DNA of 60,526 bases from an uncultured Pelagibacteraceae bacterium (GTDB taxonomy: Bacteria; Pseudomonadota; Alphaproteobacteria; Pelagibacterales; AG-422-B15), in contig CAJJAN010000003.1 in NCBI GenBank assembly GCA_905182145.1, forward strand, positions 1 through 60,526, given 5' to 3'. The position numbers were made by a program, and so were the translations under genes. Shown piece after piece: positions 11,245-22,070 of this stretch (within the stretch, counting starts at the first letter, position 1; the number at the start of each line of letters is the position of its first letter). The notes under the pieces are model-generated. The model had not been told where the DNA came from. It saw only the letters and a program-made list of their open reading frames with translations, and made no database searches.

Positions 11245-11389
11245 TTTTTTTTAAATTATTTAAATTTTTTTTTCTTTCATCTCGAAATGAGCAATGGGTT
11301 TTAACTTCAGACTTAATTATTTCAACTACCTCAAAAGATCCAACTATTGCTTTAGATAATAGCTTTAAGAATAGGTTCTCAGTTTGCAT
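11234..11389 (-). CDS. Short UbiK/BMFP-like accessory protein (51 aa, probably C-terminally truncated)
   Basis: Hand-translated ORF MQTENLFLKLLSKAIVGSFEVVEIIKSEVKTHCSFRDERKKNLNNLKKNDS*; N-terminus resembles the alphaproteobacterial BMFP family; sits between proC and lgt where that gene is commonly found; below ORF-track length cutoff. Confidence 0.6.
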   Translation of the reverse strand: MQTENLFLKLLSKAIVGSFEVVEIIKSEVKTHCSFRDERKKNLNNLKKNDS

Positions 11390-11427
11390 TTCAAATGGTA
11401 TAGTATTCAAATTAATTTTTAATTATA

Positions 11428-12243
11428 ATGCTTTCTATTACATTTCCAACAGTTAGTCCTATTTTGTTTGAGTTCGGACCCATAGCAGTAAGATGGTACT
11501 CGCTTGCGTATATTTTTGGATTTATTTTTGCTTGGAGATATATTCAGTATTTAACCCATCAAAAAGCTTTTTTATCTAAAAAACATAATATCAATACAAA
11601 AGATGTGGATGATCTAATTTTTTATGGAATTATTGGTCTTATACTTGGTGCTAGGTTCGGGTATGTATTATTTTATAACTTAAACTACTATATAAACGAT
11701 CCAACAAAAGTATTCTATGTTTGGGAAGGTGGCCTATCCTTTCATGGTGGCCTTCTTGGAATTATCGTTACGGTATATCTATTTTCTAAAAGTAAACATT
11801 TTAGCTTTTTAACCCTTACAGATTTAATTTGTGCTTCGGCCCCAGTTGGGATTTTTCTTGGCAGAATATCTAACTTTATTAATGCAGAGTTGTATGGGCG
11901 TCCAACTGAAGTATTTATAGGCATTGTATTTCCAAACACTGAGGGACTACACAGACACCCTAGTCAAATCTATGAGGCATTATTAGAGGGATTAGTAGTG
12001 TTTATTATTTTAAATATTATGATTCACAAATATAAAAAGTTAAGTCAAACAGGATTTATATCTGGAATGTTCTTAGTCCTATATAGTCTATTTAGATTTT
12101 TAATTGAATTTACACGAGAACCGGACATTCAAGTAGGTTATATTCTAAATTATATGACCATGGGAATGATCTTATCGGTGCCAATGTTTATTTTTGGTAT
12201 AATATTTATTTACTACTCAAAGAAGAATGTCCATCAAAAATAA
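11428..12243 (+). CDS. lgt: Prolipoprotein diacylglyceryl transferase
   Basis: WEGGLSFHGGLLG; GRISNFINAELYGRPTE; RHPSQIYEALLEG. Confidence 0.97.
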   Translation: MLSITFPTVSPILFEFGPIAVRWYSLAYIFGFIFAWRYIQYLTHQKAFLSKKHNINTKDVDDLIFYGIIGLILGARFGYVLFYNLNYYINDPTKVFYVWEGGLSFHGGLLGIIVTVYLFSKSKHFSFLTLTDLICASAPVGIFLGRISNFINAELYGRPTEVFIGIVFPNTEGLHRHPSQIYEALLEGLVVFIILNIMIHKYKKLSQTGFISGMFLVLYSLFRFLIEFTREPDIQVGYILNYMTMGMILSVPMFIFGIIFIYYSKKNVHQK

Positions 12244-13261
12244 GATATTAGATGTTATTGAAAGAAAAACTTTCATTTCATTGGAAGAATTCATGCACAT
12301 CTCTTTACATGATAAAGAATTTGGTTACTACAAAAACAGTAAGCCATTAGGTGCCAATGGAGACTTTGTTACAAGCCCAGAAATATCTCAGCTCTATGGT
12401 GAGATGGTTGGATTATGGTTAGGCCAGTTAATAATTACAAACAATATTAAGAACTTTAATTTAGTGGAGCTTGGACCAGGAAATGGAACATTAATATCCG
12501 ATATTTTAAGAGTTTTAAAAAAAATATTTAAAGATACCTCGTTTATTGAAATACATTTTGTCGAAAATAATGTTCATTTTATTAAAAAATTAAATATAGA
12601 TTTTCCCAATGCTATTATTCATTCAGATATAAAAACAATACCAGATGAATTCTCTATATTCATTGCTAATGAATTTTTTGATGCTTTGCCTGTAATGCAG
12701 ATAAAAAAAGACGATAAAAAATTTAAGAAACTAGTAATAAAAAAAGATGAAAATGGTGAACTTAAAGAAGAGTTTATATTATTTAAAAATGATGCAGCAT
12801 ACAAATATTTAGAAAATCTTGAACTAAAAAATGGAGATATTTATGAAATATCAAATGAAACTGATAGTATAATAGAACTAATTGCCAAAAAAATTAAAGT
12901 GTTTGGAGGCTTTGTACTTTTTGCAGACTATGGATATTCTCAATTAAAATTGAAAAGTACTCTTTCATCAATGAAAAATAATAAAACCACTAACTTTTTA
13001 GATAACTTAGGTGAGCAAGATTTAACTGCACATGTTAACTTTATGAAAATTAATGAAATCTTTAAAGATCATAGAATTAAAAATTTAAAAACTGTTAAGC
13101 AATCTGAATTCTTAAAGGAATTAGGAATAGAATTGCGAGCTTCAAAATTAATTGAATCTAATCCTGTAAAAGAAAAAGAAATATTATTAGGTTTAAATAG
13201 GCTTATTGGCTTAGATGAAATGGGTTCTTTATTTAAAGTAATTTATTCCGATTATAAATAA
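12227..13261 (+). CDS. Class I SAM-dependent methyltransferase, MidA/NDUFAF7 family
   Basis: FGYYKNSKPLGANGDFVTSPEISQLYGEMVGLW; VELGPGNGTLISDILR; NEFFDALPV. Confidence 0.92.
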   Translation: MSIKNKILDVIERKTFISLEEFMHISLHDKEFGYYKNSKPLGANGDFVTSPEISQLYGEMVGLWLGQLIITNNIKNFNLVELGPGNGTLISDILRVLKKIFKDTSFIEIHFVENNVHFIKKLNIDFPNAIIHSDIKTIPDEFSIFIANEFFDALPVMQIKKDDKKFKKLVIKKDENGELKEEFILFKNDAAYKYLENLELKNGDIYEISNETDSIIELIAKKIKVFGGFVLFADYGYSQLKLKSTLSSMKNNKTTNFLDNLGEQDLTAHVNFMKINEIFKDHRIKNLKTVKQSEFLKELGIELRASKLIESNPVKEKEILLGLNRLIGLDEMGSLFKVIYSDYK

Positions 13262-13263
13262 AA

Positions 13264-14019
13264 ATGTTTTTTGCAGATAATTTAAAAGAAGTAGATCATT
13301 GTTTTTTTTCTCGCCTTGGAGGAGTATCTAACAAAAAGTATTATTCATTAAATTGTGGCTTAGGTTCAATGGATATGAAGAAAGATATTATTAAAAATCG
13401 AGAAATAGTTGCTAAATATTTTGAACTTAATTCTACCCAACTGTTAACACTTCATCAAACCCACTCAAATAAAGTGAAAATTATAGATGTTTATAATTCA
13501 GATGAAATATATTGTTATGATGGCGTAGTAACTAAGCAAAAGAACGTGATCCTTGGAATTCTTACTGCAGACTGTGCACCTATATTATTTTATGATAAAA
13601 AAAAGATGATAGCTGGTGCATGTCATGCTGGCTGGAAGGGCGCATTCTCAGGAATAATTGATAACACGCTAAGTGCAATGAAAAAGCTTGGTAGCAATTA
13701 TTCAGATATTAAATGTTGTATAGGACCCTGTATAGGAGAAGAATCATATGAAGTAAGAAATGATTTTTATAACTCTATCACTTCTAATGATGCTAAAAAT
13801 AGATCATTCTTCAATAAAATTTCATCAAATAAATTTAATTTTAAGCTTAGTGAATTTATTACTCACAAACTAAATGTTAGAGGTATTGGTGATATTTCTT
13901 CAATAAAACTAGATACCTGTGCAAGAGATGAGCTTTTTTTCAGCTATAGAAGATCTGTCCATAAAAAAGAAGATGATTATGGTAGAATGATATCTACAAT
14001 TGTTATAAAAGATTTATAA
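13264..14019 (+). CDS. pgeF: Purine nucleoside phosphorylase / polyphenol oxidase family (YfiH)
   Basis: LHQTHSNKV; DCAPILF; AGACHAGWKGAFSGII; GPCIG. Confidence 0.93.
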   Translation: MFFADNLKEVDHCFFSRLGGVSNKKYYSLNCGLGSMDMKKDIIKNREIVAKYFELNSTQLLTLHQTHSNKVKIIDVYNSDEIYCYDGVVTKQKNVILGILTADCAPILFYDKKKMIAGACHAGWKGAFSGIIDNTLSAMKKLGSNYSDIKCCIGPCIGEESYEVRNDFYNSITSNDAKNRSFFNKISSNKFNFKLSEFITHKLNVRGIGDISSIKLDTCARDELFFSYRRSVHKKEDDYGRMISTIVIKDL

Positions 14020-14034
14020 TATCAGCTACTAATT

Positions 14035-14970
14035 ATGAAAATTATTACCGGAACTAGTAATATACCATTAGCCAAAGAAGTTGCTGAATATATCAATATA
14101 CCTCTAGCAAACGCTGCAATTAAGCGTTTTGCAGATGATGAAGTTTTTGTAGAAATTAAAGAAAATATTAGAGGTGAAGATGTATTCATTATTTGTTCAA
14201 CCTCTCACCCTGCAAATGATAATCTTGTAGAATTGCTAGTGACAATAGACGCTCTAAAAAGAGCCTCAGCTAAAAGAATTACTGCTGTAATGCCTTATTA
14301 TGGTTATGCTAGACAAGACCGTAAAGCAGGACCAAGAACTCCTATTTCTGCTAAATTAGTTGCCAATCTAATTACTACTGCTGGGGCTGATAGAGTTTTA
14401 ACTATTGATTTGCACGCAGAACAAATACAAGGTTTCTTCGATATACCTACTGATAACCTTTTTGCAGGCCCTGTGTTTGCAAAAGACATTAATAAGAAAT
14501 TTGATTCCGATAACCTGGTTGCTGTATCACCTGATGTTGGTGGTGTGGTTAGGACTAGAGGTATTGCAAATAAATTAGGTGCTTCCATTGCCATAATTGA
14601 TAAGAGAAGATCAAAACCTGGTGAAAGTGAAGTGATGAATATTGTTGGAGATGTTGCTGGTAAAGATTGTATTATATTAGATGATATTATTGATTCAGCA
14701 GGCACTATTTGTAATGCCGCAAATAAACTTATAGAGGATGGTGCAAAATCAGTTGCAGCTTATATAACTCACGGGGTACTTACTGGAAAAGCACTTGAAA
14801 GAGTTGAAAAATCTAGCCTTTCAGAACTAGTAATTACAAACTCTATCAATATTGGCTCTAAAACTTCAGAAACTAGTAAATTAAAGGTAGTTTCAATAGC
14901 TCCTTTACTTGGAGAAGCAATTAAACGAATATCTGAAGAAAGCTCTGTCTCAAGCCTGTTTGAGTTTTAA
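14035..14970 (+). CDS. prs: Ribose-phosphate pyrophosphokinase
   Basis: [62 protein letters not shown]. Confidence 0.98.
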   Translation: MKIITGTSNIPLAKEVAEYINIPLANAAIKRFADDEVFVEIKENIRGEDVFIICSTSHPANDNLVELLVTIDALKRASAKRITAVMPYYGYARQDRKAGPRTPISAKLVANLITTAGADRVLTIDLHAEQIQGFFDIPTDNLFAGPVFAKDINKKFDSDNLVAVSPDVGGVVRTRGIANKLGASIAIIDKRRSKPGESEVMNIVGDVAGKDCIILDDIIDSAGTICNAANKLIEDGAKSVAAYITHGVLTGKALERVEKSSLSELVITNSINIGSKTSETSKLKVVSIAPLLGEAIKRISEESSVSSLFEF

Positions 14971-15020
14971 TTTAATCCACTTGCTATCTTCTAAATTTTG
15001 ATTTAATACCTCATAAAGTT

Positions 15021-15692
15021 ATGGCAAAAGAAAATAAATTAAGCATTGAAATAAGAGATTCGACAGGAAAGTCAGCAGTAAAAAAAATAATTGCAGCTGG
15101 TAAAATTCCATCTGTTTTATATGGCCTTAAAGAAAAGCCTCTAACAATAAGTATTAATCGAATGACAGTTCAAAAAGAATTAAAAGCCGGTGGATTCTTA
15201 ACAAAAATATTTTCTCTAGATATGGATGGAAAAGTTAGTTTGGCAATTCCAAGAGATGTTCAATTTCATCCGATATCAGATTTACCAGTTCATGTTGATT
15301 TCTTAAGACTTGGTGCCGATTCAAAAGTTCTAGTTGATATACCTACTATATTCATAAACCATGAATTGTCTCCTGGTTTGAAAAAAGGTGGTGTACTTAA
15401 TATTGTTAGAAGAACTGTTCAGATTAATTGCCCAGCAAATAATATTCCTGAAGAAATAGTATTTGATCTTGAAGGTCTAGAAATTGGTGATGCAATTCAT
15501 ATTTCAGCAACTAAACTTCCTGAAGGTGCAGAACCAACAATTACTGATCGTGATTTCACTATTGGTACTGTAGCAGCTCCAACAGTTGTTAAAGAACCAG
15601 AAGCAGCGGCCGAAGGTGAAGCAGCAGACGGTGAAGCAGCAGACGGTGAAGCAGCTAAGACTGAAGAATCTTCAGAAGATAAAAAAGATTAA
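15021..15692 (+). CDS. rplY: 50S ribosomal protein L25/general stress protein Ctc
   Basis: L25 core GKIPSVLYGLKEKPLTIS...PVHVDFLRL; acidic low-complexity C-terminal tail. Confidence 0.95.
   Translation: MAKENKLSIEIRDSTGKSAVKKIIAAGKIPSVLYGLKEKPLTISINRMTVQKELKAGGFLTKIFSLDMDGKVSLAIPRDVQFHPISDLPVHVDFLRLGADSKVLVDIPTIFINHELSPGLKKGGVLNIVRRTVQINCPANNIPEEIVFDLEGLEIGDAIHISATKLPEGAEPTITDRDFTIGTVAAPTVVKEPEAAAEGEAADGEAADGEAAKTEESSEDKKD
15615..15656 (+). repeat. In-frame 15-bp tandem repeat (ggtgaagcagcagac x2 plus partial third copy) coding GEAAD
   Basis: Direct reading: ggtgaagcagcagac ggtgaagcagcagac ggtgaagcagct. Confidence 0.9.
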
Positions 15693-15747
15693 TTTTTAAA
15701 GCGATAAATCACTTCTTTTTATCCTCTATCTTACTTATAATTAATAT

Positions 15748-16308
15748 ATGTTCGCATTAATTGGCCTTGGTAATCCTGGTGACAAATATTCCATGACAAG
15801 ACATAATATTGGATATTTAGCTCTAGAAGAAATAATCAAATCTTTTGAACATACTGAAAGTCAGAGTAAATATGGCGGTCAATTGTGGACTGGTAAAATT
15901 AATAGCAGTAAGGCTGTAGCCTTTAAATCAAATGATTACATGAATGACTCTGGTAAAGCAGTAAGCAAGCTTGTTTCATTCTATAAATTTAAGCCAGAAA
16001 ATATATACGTAATACATGATGATTTAGATCTAGATTTTGGAAAAGTAAGAATTAAGTTTGCAGGAAGTGCTGCGGGACACAATGGATTAAGATCAATTGA
16101 TGAGCGAATAGGTAAAAATTACTTTAGAATTAGAATAGGAATAGGACATCCAGGTGATAAGGATAAGGTTTTAAAGTATGTTCTAAATGACTTTAAGAAA
16201 AAAGAAATTGAAGTAATGAATCAAATATGTATAAACATTTCTACTAATATGGAATATCTAATTAACCAAGAACATTCTTCATTTTTGAATAAAGTAAAGA
16301 TTATATAA
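15748..16308 (+). CDS. pth: Peptidyl-tRNA hydrolase
   Basis: GLGNPGDKYSMTRHNIGY; NDYMNDSGKAV; HDDLDLDFGKVRIKFAGSAAGHNGLRSI. Confidence 0.98.
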   Translation: MFALIGLGNPGDKYSMTRHNIGYLALEEIIKSFEHTESQSKYGGQLWTGKINSSKAVAFKSNDYMNDSGKAVSKLVSFYKFKPENIYVIHDDLDLDFGKVRIKFAGSAAGHNGLRSIDERIGKNYFRIRIGIGHPGDKDKVLKYVLNDFKKKEIEVMNQICINISTNMEYLINQEHSSFLNKVKII

Positions 16309-17399
16309 TGGGCTTTAAGTGTGGGATTGTTGGTCTTCCAAACGTAGGTAAATCTACCTTATTTAACGCACTAACGAAAAAAATTTCTGCTGAAGCTGCT
16401 AATTACCCCTTTTGTACAATTGAACCAAATGAAGGAACTGTTGCTGTACCGGACGATAGGATTTATAAGCTTTCTAAAATAGCTAATTCAAAAAAGATTA
16501 TCCCTGCCCCTCTTACTTTTTTTGATATTGCTGGACTAGTCAAGGGGGCATCCAAAGGTGAGGGTTTAGGAAATAAATTTCTATCTCATATTCGCGAGGT
16601 TGACGCAATAATTCACGTTGTGCGTTGTTTTGAGGATGACAATATAACTCATGTTAATAATAAGATCGATCCAGTTGATGATGTTGAAACTATTAATACA
16701 GAGTTGATACTTGCTGATTTAGAAATGATTGAAAAATTAATTGGTAACCTAGAAAAATTACAAAAAAAAGGTGATAAGGATGCAAGTAAGAAAATTGTAA
16801 TTGCCAATAAAATCTTGGATCACTTAAGTCAGGGTAAGCCTGCTCGATCTATTGATAATATTCATGAACAAGAAGATGAAATTAAAGAATTTAATTTAAT
16901 TTCAATCAAACCAATTATCTACGTATGTAATGTTGATGAGAGTTCAATTATATCAGGTAATAATTTAACTGCTGCATTGTCAGATGAAGTAAAAGATGGA
17001 AAAATTATTATTATTTCAGCTGAAATAGAATCTCAAATTTCATTGCTTGATGAGTCAGAACAAACAGAATTTTTAGATTCTTTAAACCTTGATAATTCTG
17101 GTTTAAATAAAATAATTAGTAGTGGCTACTCAATACTAAATTTAGTAACATATTTCACTGTAGGACCAGAAGAGGCTCGAGCTTGGACTATTAAAGTAAA
17201 TACACTAGCTCCGGATGCTGCAGGTAAGATTCATACAGACTTTAAAAAAGGCTTTATAAGAGCAGAAACAGTATCTTATAATGATTTTATTGAATGCAAT
17301 GGAGAAAGTAAGGCAAGAGAATTAGGTAAACTTAGAAGTGAAGGAAAAGAATATAATGTGCAAGATGGAGACGTAATGCATTTTTTATTCAATAATTAA
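16308..17399 (+). CDS. ychF: Redox-regulated ATPase YchF
   Basis: [42 protein letters not shown] domain. Confidence 0.98.
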   Translation: MGFKCGIVGLPNVGKSTLFNALTKKISAEAANYPFCTIEPNEGTVAVPDDRIYKLSKIANSKKIIPAPLTFFDIAGLVKGASKGEGLGNKFLSHIREVDAIIHVVRCFEDDNITHVNNKIDPVDDVETINTELILADLEMIEKLIGNLEKLQKKGDKDASKKIVIANKILDHLSQGKPARSIDNIHEQEDEIKEFNLISIKPIIYVCNVDESSIISGNNLTAALSDEVKDGKIIIISAEIESQISLLDESEQTEFLDSLNLDNSGLNKIISSGYSILNLVTYFTVGPEEARAWTIKVNTLAPDAAGKIHTDFKKGFIRAETVSYNDFIECNGESKARELGKLRSEGKEYNVQDGDVMHFLFNN

Positions 17400-17403
17400 A
17401 ATT

Positions 17404-17850
17404 ATGGATCACAAACTTATATTTCCAACTTATGAAGAAATGCATGACAAAGCTGTTAAGCTTGCTCATCTTCTTAAAGAAAAAAACGTGAATTTTGATA
17501 AAATGGTTGTGGTTTCAAGAGGAGGATTTGTTCCTGCTTCTGTTGTAGCATATACTCTTGGTATTCAAGATGTCGATATCGTATCAATTCAAAGCTATAT
17601 TCATCGTGAAGTTGATAAGGCTATTGTCCACCGTGCACCAAAAACTGATGAAGTAGTACTAGTGATAGATGATATTGTTGATCAAGGCGGGACTGCAAGA
17701 GCGCTTGCTGAATACATGCCTAACATGCATTTGGCTGTTATCTATGCAAAACCTAGGGGCTTGCCGTTGGCTGGAACTTATGTAGAAGAAATTACCCAAG
17801 AAACCTGGCCTGTCTTTCCTTGGGACGAAGAAGACAAGAAAAATCACTAG
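17404..17850 (+). CDS. gpt: Xanthine/guanine phosphoribosyltransferase family protein
   Basis: VVVSRGGFVPASVVAYTLG; VLVIDDIVDQGGTARAL PRPP motif. Confidence 0.82.
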   Translation: MDHKLIFPTYEEMHDKAVKLAHLLKEKNVNFDKMVVVSRGGFVPASVVAYTLGIQDVDIVSIQSYIHREVDKAIVHRAPKTDEVVLVIDDIVDQGGTARALAEYMPNMHLAVIYAKPRGLPLAGTYVEEITQETWPVFPWDEEDKKNH

Positions 17851-17890
17851 TTAAATTAAATTCCTATATGGGAGAACAAAAAATACCTCC

Positions 17891-17931
17891 CCTATTTATA
17901 TTTTAAATAGGAGAAGTAATTTTAGTTACTT
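17891..17931. terminator. Probable (bidirectional) terminator region between convergent gpt and purine permease
   Basis: Inverted repeats CCTATTTA-tattt-TAAATAGG (17891-17911) and AAGTAA-ttttag-TTACTT (17914-17931) in a convergent gap; weak T-tracts. Confidence 0.4.
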
Positions 17932-17933
17932 AT

Positions 17934-19223
17934 TTAGACTATGTAGTAAAGCAGCGAGAGTGCACCAATTACTATTGAACCAGCATTTAAATCACTAGCT
18001 CTTCCACTTAAAGCCTTAATAACTACATAAGCAATAAAGCCAAGTGCAATACCATGAGCAATACTAAAAGTAAGTGGCATTAATATAGCCGCAAGAACTG
18101 CTGGAGCATATTCACTAACATCATCCCACTCAATGTCTCTTAAATTTTTCAAGAAAAAAGTAGCTACAAAAACTAATGCGGGAGCAGTTGCAAATGCAGG
18201 TATACTTTGAGCAAGAGGTGCTAAAAATAAACATATAGCAAAAAGTAAAGCGACTGTAACTGCAGTTAAGCCTGTTTTACCACCTTCTTTAATGCCAGCA
18301 CCTGACTCGATATAAGATGTTGTATTTGATGTACCAGCTAAAGCACCGACAGTAGTTGCTACAGAATCAGCTAAAACTGCTCTACCAATACCATCAACTT
18401 TTCCATCTTGATCAACTTTCCCTGTAAGATTAGCAACAGATGTTAAAGTCCCTGCTGTATCAAAAAAATCTACAAATAAAAATGCAAATGCTACTCCAAT
18501 AAATCCTGAGGTTGCCACTAGGCTAAAGTCTAATTGAAAAGCATGCACTGCAGGTGGAATTGAACCCACAACTCCATCAATAGAACTAACTCCTGTCATC
18601 CATGCAATAATACTAACAAGAAGGATGCCAATAATAATTGAACCTGGAATACCTCTTTTATCAAGTATTGCCATAGCAGCAAAACCAACTGCAGCAAGTA
18701 TTACAGGCATTGAAGTTACATCACCCAAACCAACAAGAGTTGCAGGGTTATCAACTACAATTCCAGCATTCTTAAGACCAATAATTGCTAGAAAAAGACC
18801 TATCCCAGCACCTACTCCAAACTTCATACTTTTTGGAATACTATTAATAATCCAAGCTCTTGCAGGAGTTACTGATAGTAATAAGAACGCAAGACCTGCG
18901 ATAAATACAGCTGCTAGGGCTTGTTGATAGGTATACCCCATTCCAAAAATAACACCAAAAGCAAAAAATGCATTAAGACCCATTCCTGGAGCCAAGCCTA
19001 TTGGCCAATTGGCATAAAGTCCCATAATCAAACAGCCAATAACTGCTGCAATTATTGTAGCTACAAATACACCGCCAAAATCCATACCTGTTCCATCAGT
19101 TGATAGAATAGCTGGATTAACAACAATAATATAAGCCATAGTTAAAAATGTTGCTAAACCAGCAAGCATTTCAGTTTTTATAGAAGTGTTATTTTCACTT
19201 AATTTAAATAATTTTTCTAACAT
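17934..19223 (-). CDS. NCS2 family purine permease (AzgA-type adenine/guanine/hypoxanthine)
   Basis: LAGLATFLTMAYIIVVNPAIL; GLAPGMGLNAFFAF; VDFFDTAGTL; GTSNTTSYIESGAGIKEGGKTGLTA. Start chosen at 19223 (MLEKLFK) because GGAG lies just upstream. Confidence 0.95.
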   Translation of the reverse strand: MLEKLFKLSENNTSIKTEMLAGLATFLTMAYIIVVNPAILSTDGTGMDFGGVFVATIIAAVIGCLIMGLYANWPIGLAPGMGLNAFFAFGVIFGMGYTYQQALAAVFIAGLAFLLLSVTPARAWIINSIPKSMKFGVGAGIGLFLAIIGLKNAGIVVDNPATLVGLGDVTSMPVILAAVGFAAMAILDKRGIPGSIIIGILLVSIIAWMTGVSSIDGVVGSIPPAVHAFQLDFSLVATSGFIGVAFAFLFVDFFDTAGTLTSVANLTGKVDQDGKVDGIGRAVLADSVATTVGALAGTSNTTSYIESGAGIKEGGKTGLTAVTVALLFAICLFLAPLAQSIPAFATAPALVFVATFFLKNLRDIEWDDVSEYAPAVLAAILMPLTFSIAHGIALGFIAYVVIKALSGRASDLNAGSIVIGALSLLYYIV

Positions 19224-19364
19224 AAAAGTTCTCCAATGATTCAATATAAATATTATCTTAAAGATTACTTTACTGCGAGATTAAGCTGATGAGGCTGTGG
19301 ATAATATCAGTTAAATTAGTTTCTTAATTAAGATAACTAATACATTGAAACATTGATTTAATTA

Positions 19365-20144
19365 TTAATGAGAGGTATCTCGCCAGATTCTTTTATTGGT
19401 GAAGTATAATAAAAAAGATAAAATTATTAAGTAAACAAGCACCTTAAATCCAATTCTTTTTCTTTCTTCTAATTTTGGTTCCGCAGACCAGGCTAGAAAA
19501 GCCGTGACGTCTTTTGCCATTTGAACTTCGGTTGCCATAGTACCATCAGTATACTCTACACCATCTTCATAAATAACCTGAGGCATAGCAATTTTTTGAT
19601 TTTTTGCATAAATATTATAATAAACTCCATCATCTAAAGTAACTCCCTCAGGCGCTTCATCTTCATAACCTAGTAATAAGGAATAGACATAATCTGCCCC
19701 ACCCGATCTTGCTTTAACCATTACTGATAAGTCTGGTGGATATGCACCACCATTTGATATTCTGCCTTCTTGTTCATTTTTCCAAGGGCTTACAAATTTA
19801 TCAGAGAGTATTGCGGGACGCATAAACATTTCACCATCAGCATCTGGCCCAGCTTCAACTTCAAACATTGCAGCCATAGCTTTGGCTTGTTTTTCAGAAA
19901 ATTCTGGTCCACCTTCTTGAACTAAATTTCTATAACTTACCAAGTCCATTGAATGACAACTCGCACAAACTTCTGTGTATACTTGAAAGCCTCTTTGTAA
20001 TTCTGCTCTATCAAATTTACCTAACGGACCTTGAAATGACCAATCTGGCTCCATTGGTGCGTGCATCTCTCCTTCTGCAAATGCAAAAGAGGTGGTAAAT
20101 AGAAAAGTTATCATTAGTGCAAATATGTTAATACGTTTCATCAT
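19365..20144 (-). CDS. petC: Ubiquinol-cytochrome c reductase cytochrome c1
   Basis: Signal peptide; haem motif CASCH; DLSVMVKARSGGADYVYSLL; C-terminal TM anchor. Confidence 0.95.
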   Translation of the reverse strand: MMKRINIFALMITFLFTTSFAFAEGEMHAPMEPDWSFQGPLGKFDRAELQRGFQVYTEVCASCHSMDLVSYRNLVQEGGPEFSEKQAKAMAAMFEVEAGPDADGEMFMRPAILSDKFVSPWKNEQEGRISNGGAYPPDLSVMVKARSGGADYVYSLLLGYEDEAPEGVTLDDGVYYNIYAKNQKIAMPQVIYEDGVEYTDGTMATEVQMAKDVTAFLAWSAEPKLEERKRIGFKVLVYLIILSFLLYFTNKRIWRDTSH

Positions 20145-20148
20145 TGCT

Positions 20149-21396
20149 CTAAGCAGTTTGTCCAGACTTAGCTAGTTGCTCTTCTTTTGACAGTACTGGT
20201 TCAGAAATACTTTTAGGGAGAGGTTTAGGTTTTTCTATAAACCCAATTAGAGGCATCACTAAAATAAAATGTAGAAAGTAGTATAGAGTAGCTAGTCTAC
20301 CTAAAATTAAATATATTCCAGTCGCAGATTGTGAGCCAAGGTAACCTAGTAAAATAAAGTCAGCTATAAGTAACCAATAGAATTGTCTATACAGCGGTCT
20401 GTACTTACATGATCTAACTTTAGATGAATCTAACCAAGGAATAAAAGCTAATATAGCTATGGCAGAAACCATAGCAATTACTCCACCAAGTTTATCTGGT
20501 ATCGCTCTTAAAATTGCATAAAAAGGTAAGAAATACCATTCGGGAACAATGTGTTCCGGTGTTTGCAATGGATTTGCTTGAATATAGTTATCACTATGAC
20601 CAAGAATATTTGGACTAAAGAAAACAAAGCCAGCAAAAACAATCATAAATACGACTAAAGCTAAAACATCTTTAACAACATAATGAGGATGAAAAGGAAC
20701 TGTGTCTTGGCCTTTAACTACATCAATACCTTCTGGATTATTATTACCAGGAACATGAAGTGCCCAAATATGTAATATCACTAGGCCAAAAATTAAAAAT
20801 GGCATTAAATAATGTAAGGTAAAGAATCTAGTTAATAAGGCACCACTTACAGAGTAATCACCCCACAACCAATTTGTAATAGCTTCACCAAAAAATGGAA
20901 TTGCGCTAAATAGGTTTGTAATAACTGTTGCACCCCAAAAGCTCATTTGTCCCCAAGGTAAAACATAGCCCATAAATGCTGTTGCAATCATTAATAGAAA
21001 TATAAAAACACCAATGATCCAAATTAATTCTCTTGGTTCTTTGTAAGAGCCATAAAAGAGTGATCTTGCCATATGAAGATATACAGCTATGAAAAACATT
21101 GATGCACCATTTGCATGAATATACCTCAACAACCAACCATAATTTACATCTCGCATAATATGCTCAACACTTGCAAATGCTAAGTTTGCGTCAGCAATGT
21201 AGTGCATTGCTAAAACCAAACCGGTAATAATTTGAGTTATAAGACAGAAAGTTAGAATACCTCCAAATGTCCACCAATAATTTAAATTTTTAGGAGTTGG
21301 AAACTGCATTAAATGACCACTAAATAAGGTAATTATAGGTAGTCGTTTATCAATCCATTTTGCAACTGCCGACTGAGGCTCGTAATCATCACTCAT
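20149..21396 (-). CDS. petB: Ubiquinol-cytochrome c reductase cytochrome b
   Basis: Q/o site [32 protein letters not shown]; paired histidines. Confidence 0.98.
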   Translation of the reverse strand: MSDDYEPQSAVAKWIDKRLPIITLFSGHLMQFPTPKNLNYWWTFGGILTFCLITQIITGLVLAMHYIADANLAFASVEHIMRDVNYGWLLRYIHANGASMFFIAVYLHMARSLFYGSYKEPRELIWIIGVFIFLLMIATAFMGYVLPWGQMSFWGATVITNLFSAIPFFGEAITNWLWGDYSVSGALLTRFFTLHYLMPFLIFGLVILHIWALHVPGNNNPEGIDVVKGQDTVPFHPHYVVKDVLALVVFMIVFAGFVFFSPNILGHSDNYIQANPLQTPEHIVPEWYFLPFYAILRAIPDKLGGVIAMVSAIAILAFIPWLDSSKVRSCKYRPLYRQFYWLLIADFILLGYLGSQSATGIYLILGRLATLYYFLHFILVMPLIGFIEKPKPLPKSISEPVLSKEEQLAKSGQTA

Positions 21397-21402
21397 AATT
21401 AT

Positions 21403-21936
21403 TTATCCAATTTTAATCGTATTATCATCCAAGAAAACATAGCTTGGTATTTCTAAATTCTTTGGTGCTGGGCCTTTTCTAATTCTTCCCGATGTATCGT
21501 AATGCGAACCATGACAAGGACAGAACCAACCATTATACTCACCCTTATTTCCAAGTGGAATACAGCCTAAGTGAGTGCAAACTCCAACCATTACTAGCCA
21601 CTCTGGTTTTTGAACTCTAGTTTCATCAGTTTCAGGATCTGGTAAATCTGTTTGTTCAACTGCTTGAGCTTCAGCTATTTCTTCTTCTGTTCTTCTCCTA
21701 ACAAAAACAGGTTTTCCACGCCATAGTATTGTTATACTTTGACCTGGCATTATTGGAGATAAATCAACTTCAGTTGAAGCAAGGGCTTTAACTGAGGCAT
21801 CAGGATTCATTTGTGCAATAAATGGCCAAACAAGTGCTCCCGCTCCAACAACTGTAAAACTTCCAGTTGTTAAATATAAAAAATCACGTCTAGTGACTTT
21901 TGTCTCAGCTGTATCTATATCTTTCTTTGTATCCAT
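21403..21936 (-). CDS. petA: Ubiquinol-cytochrome c reductase Rieske iron-sulfur subunit
   Basis: Rieske motifs CTHLGCIP and [10 protein letters not shown]-terminal Tat-like RRDFLYL. Confidence 0.98.
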   Translation of the reverse strand: MDTKKDIDTAETKVTRRDFLYLTTGSFTVVGAGALVWPFIAQMNPDASVKALASTEVDLSPIMPGQSITILWRGKPVFVRRRTEEEIAEAQAVEQTDLPDPETDETRVQKPEWLVMVGVCTHLGCIPLGNKGEYNGWFCPCHGSHYDTSGRIRKGPAPKNLEIPSYVFLDDNTIKIG

Positions 21937-22010
21937 CGTGTAATATAAGGTTTATATATACGTTAATTACGGATTTTCTACAAAAATAAATTAGTCTAAC
22001 TGTAAATTCT

Positions 22011-22027
22011 TGTGTCACTATGACGCA
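22011..22027 (+). promoter_or_regulatory. Candidate RegA/PrrA/RegR-type operator upstream of petABC
   Basis: TGTGTCACTATGACGCA; inner 15-mer agrees with recalled consensus GNGRCRTTNNGNCGC at 9 of 11 constrained positions. Confidence 0.4.
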
Positions 22028-22070
22028 TACTTTGCCTAGTTTTAGTAGACACATAACTAACATAATAAAA

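Noticed and set aside
19286-19292. CTGATGA, resembling the hammerhead ribozyme core
   Set aside because: No correctly spaced GAAA, stem II or stem III partners; probably coincidental.
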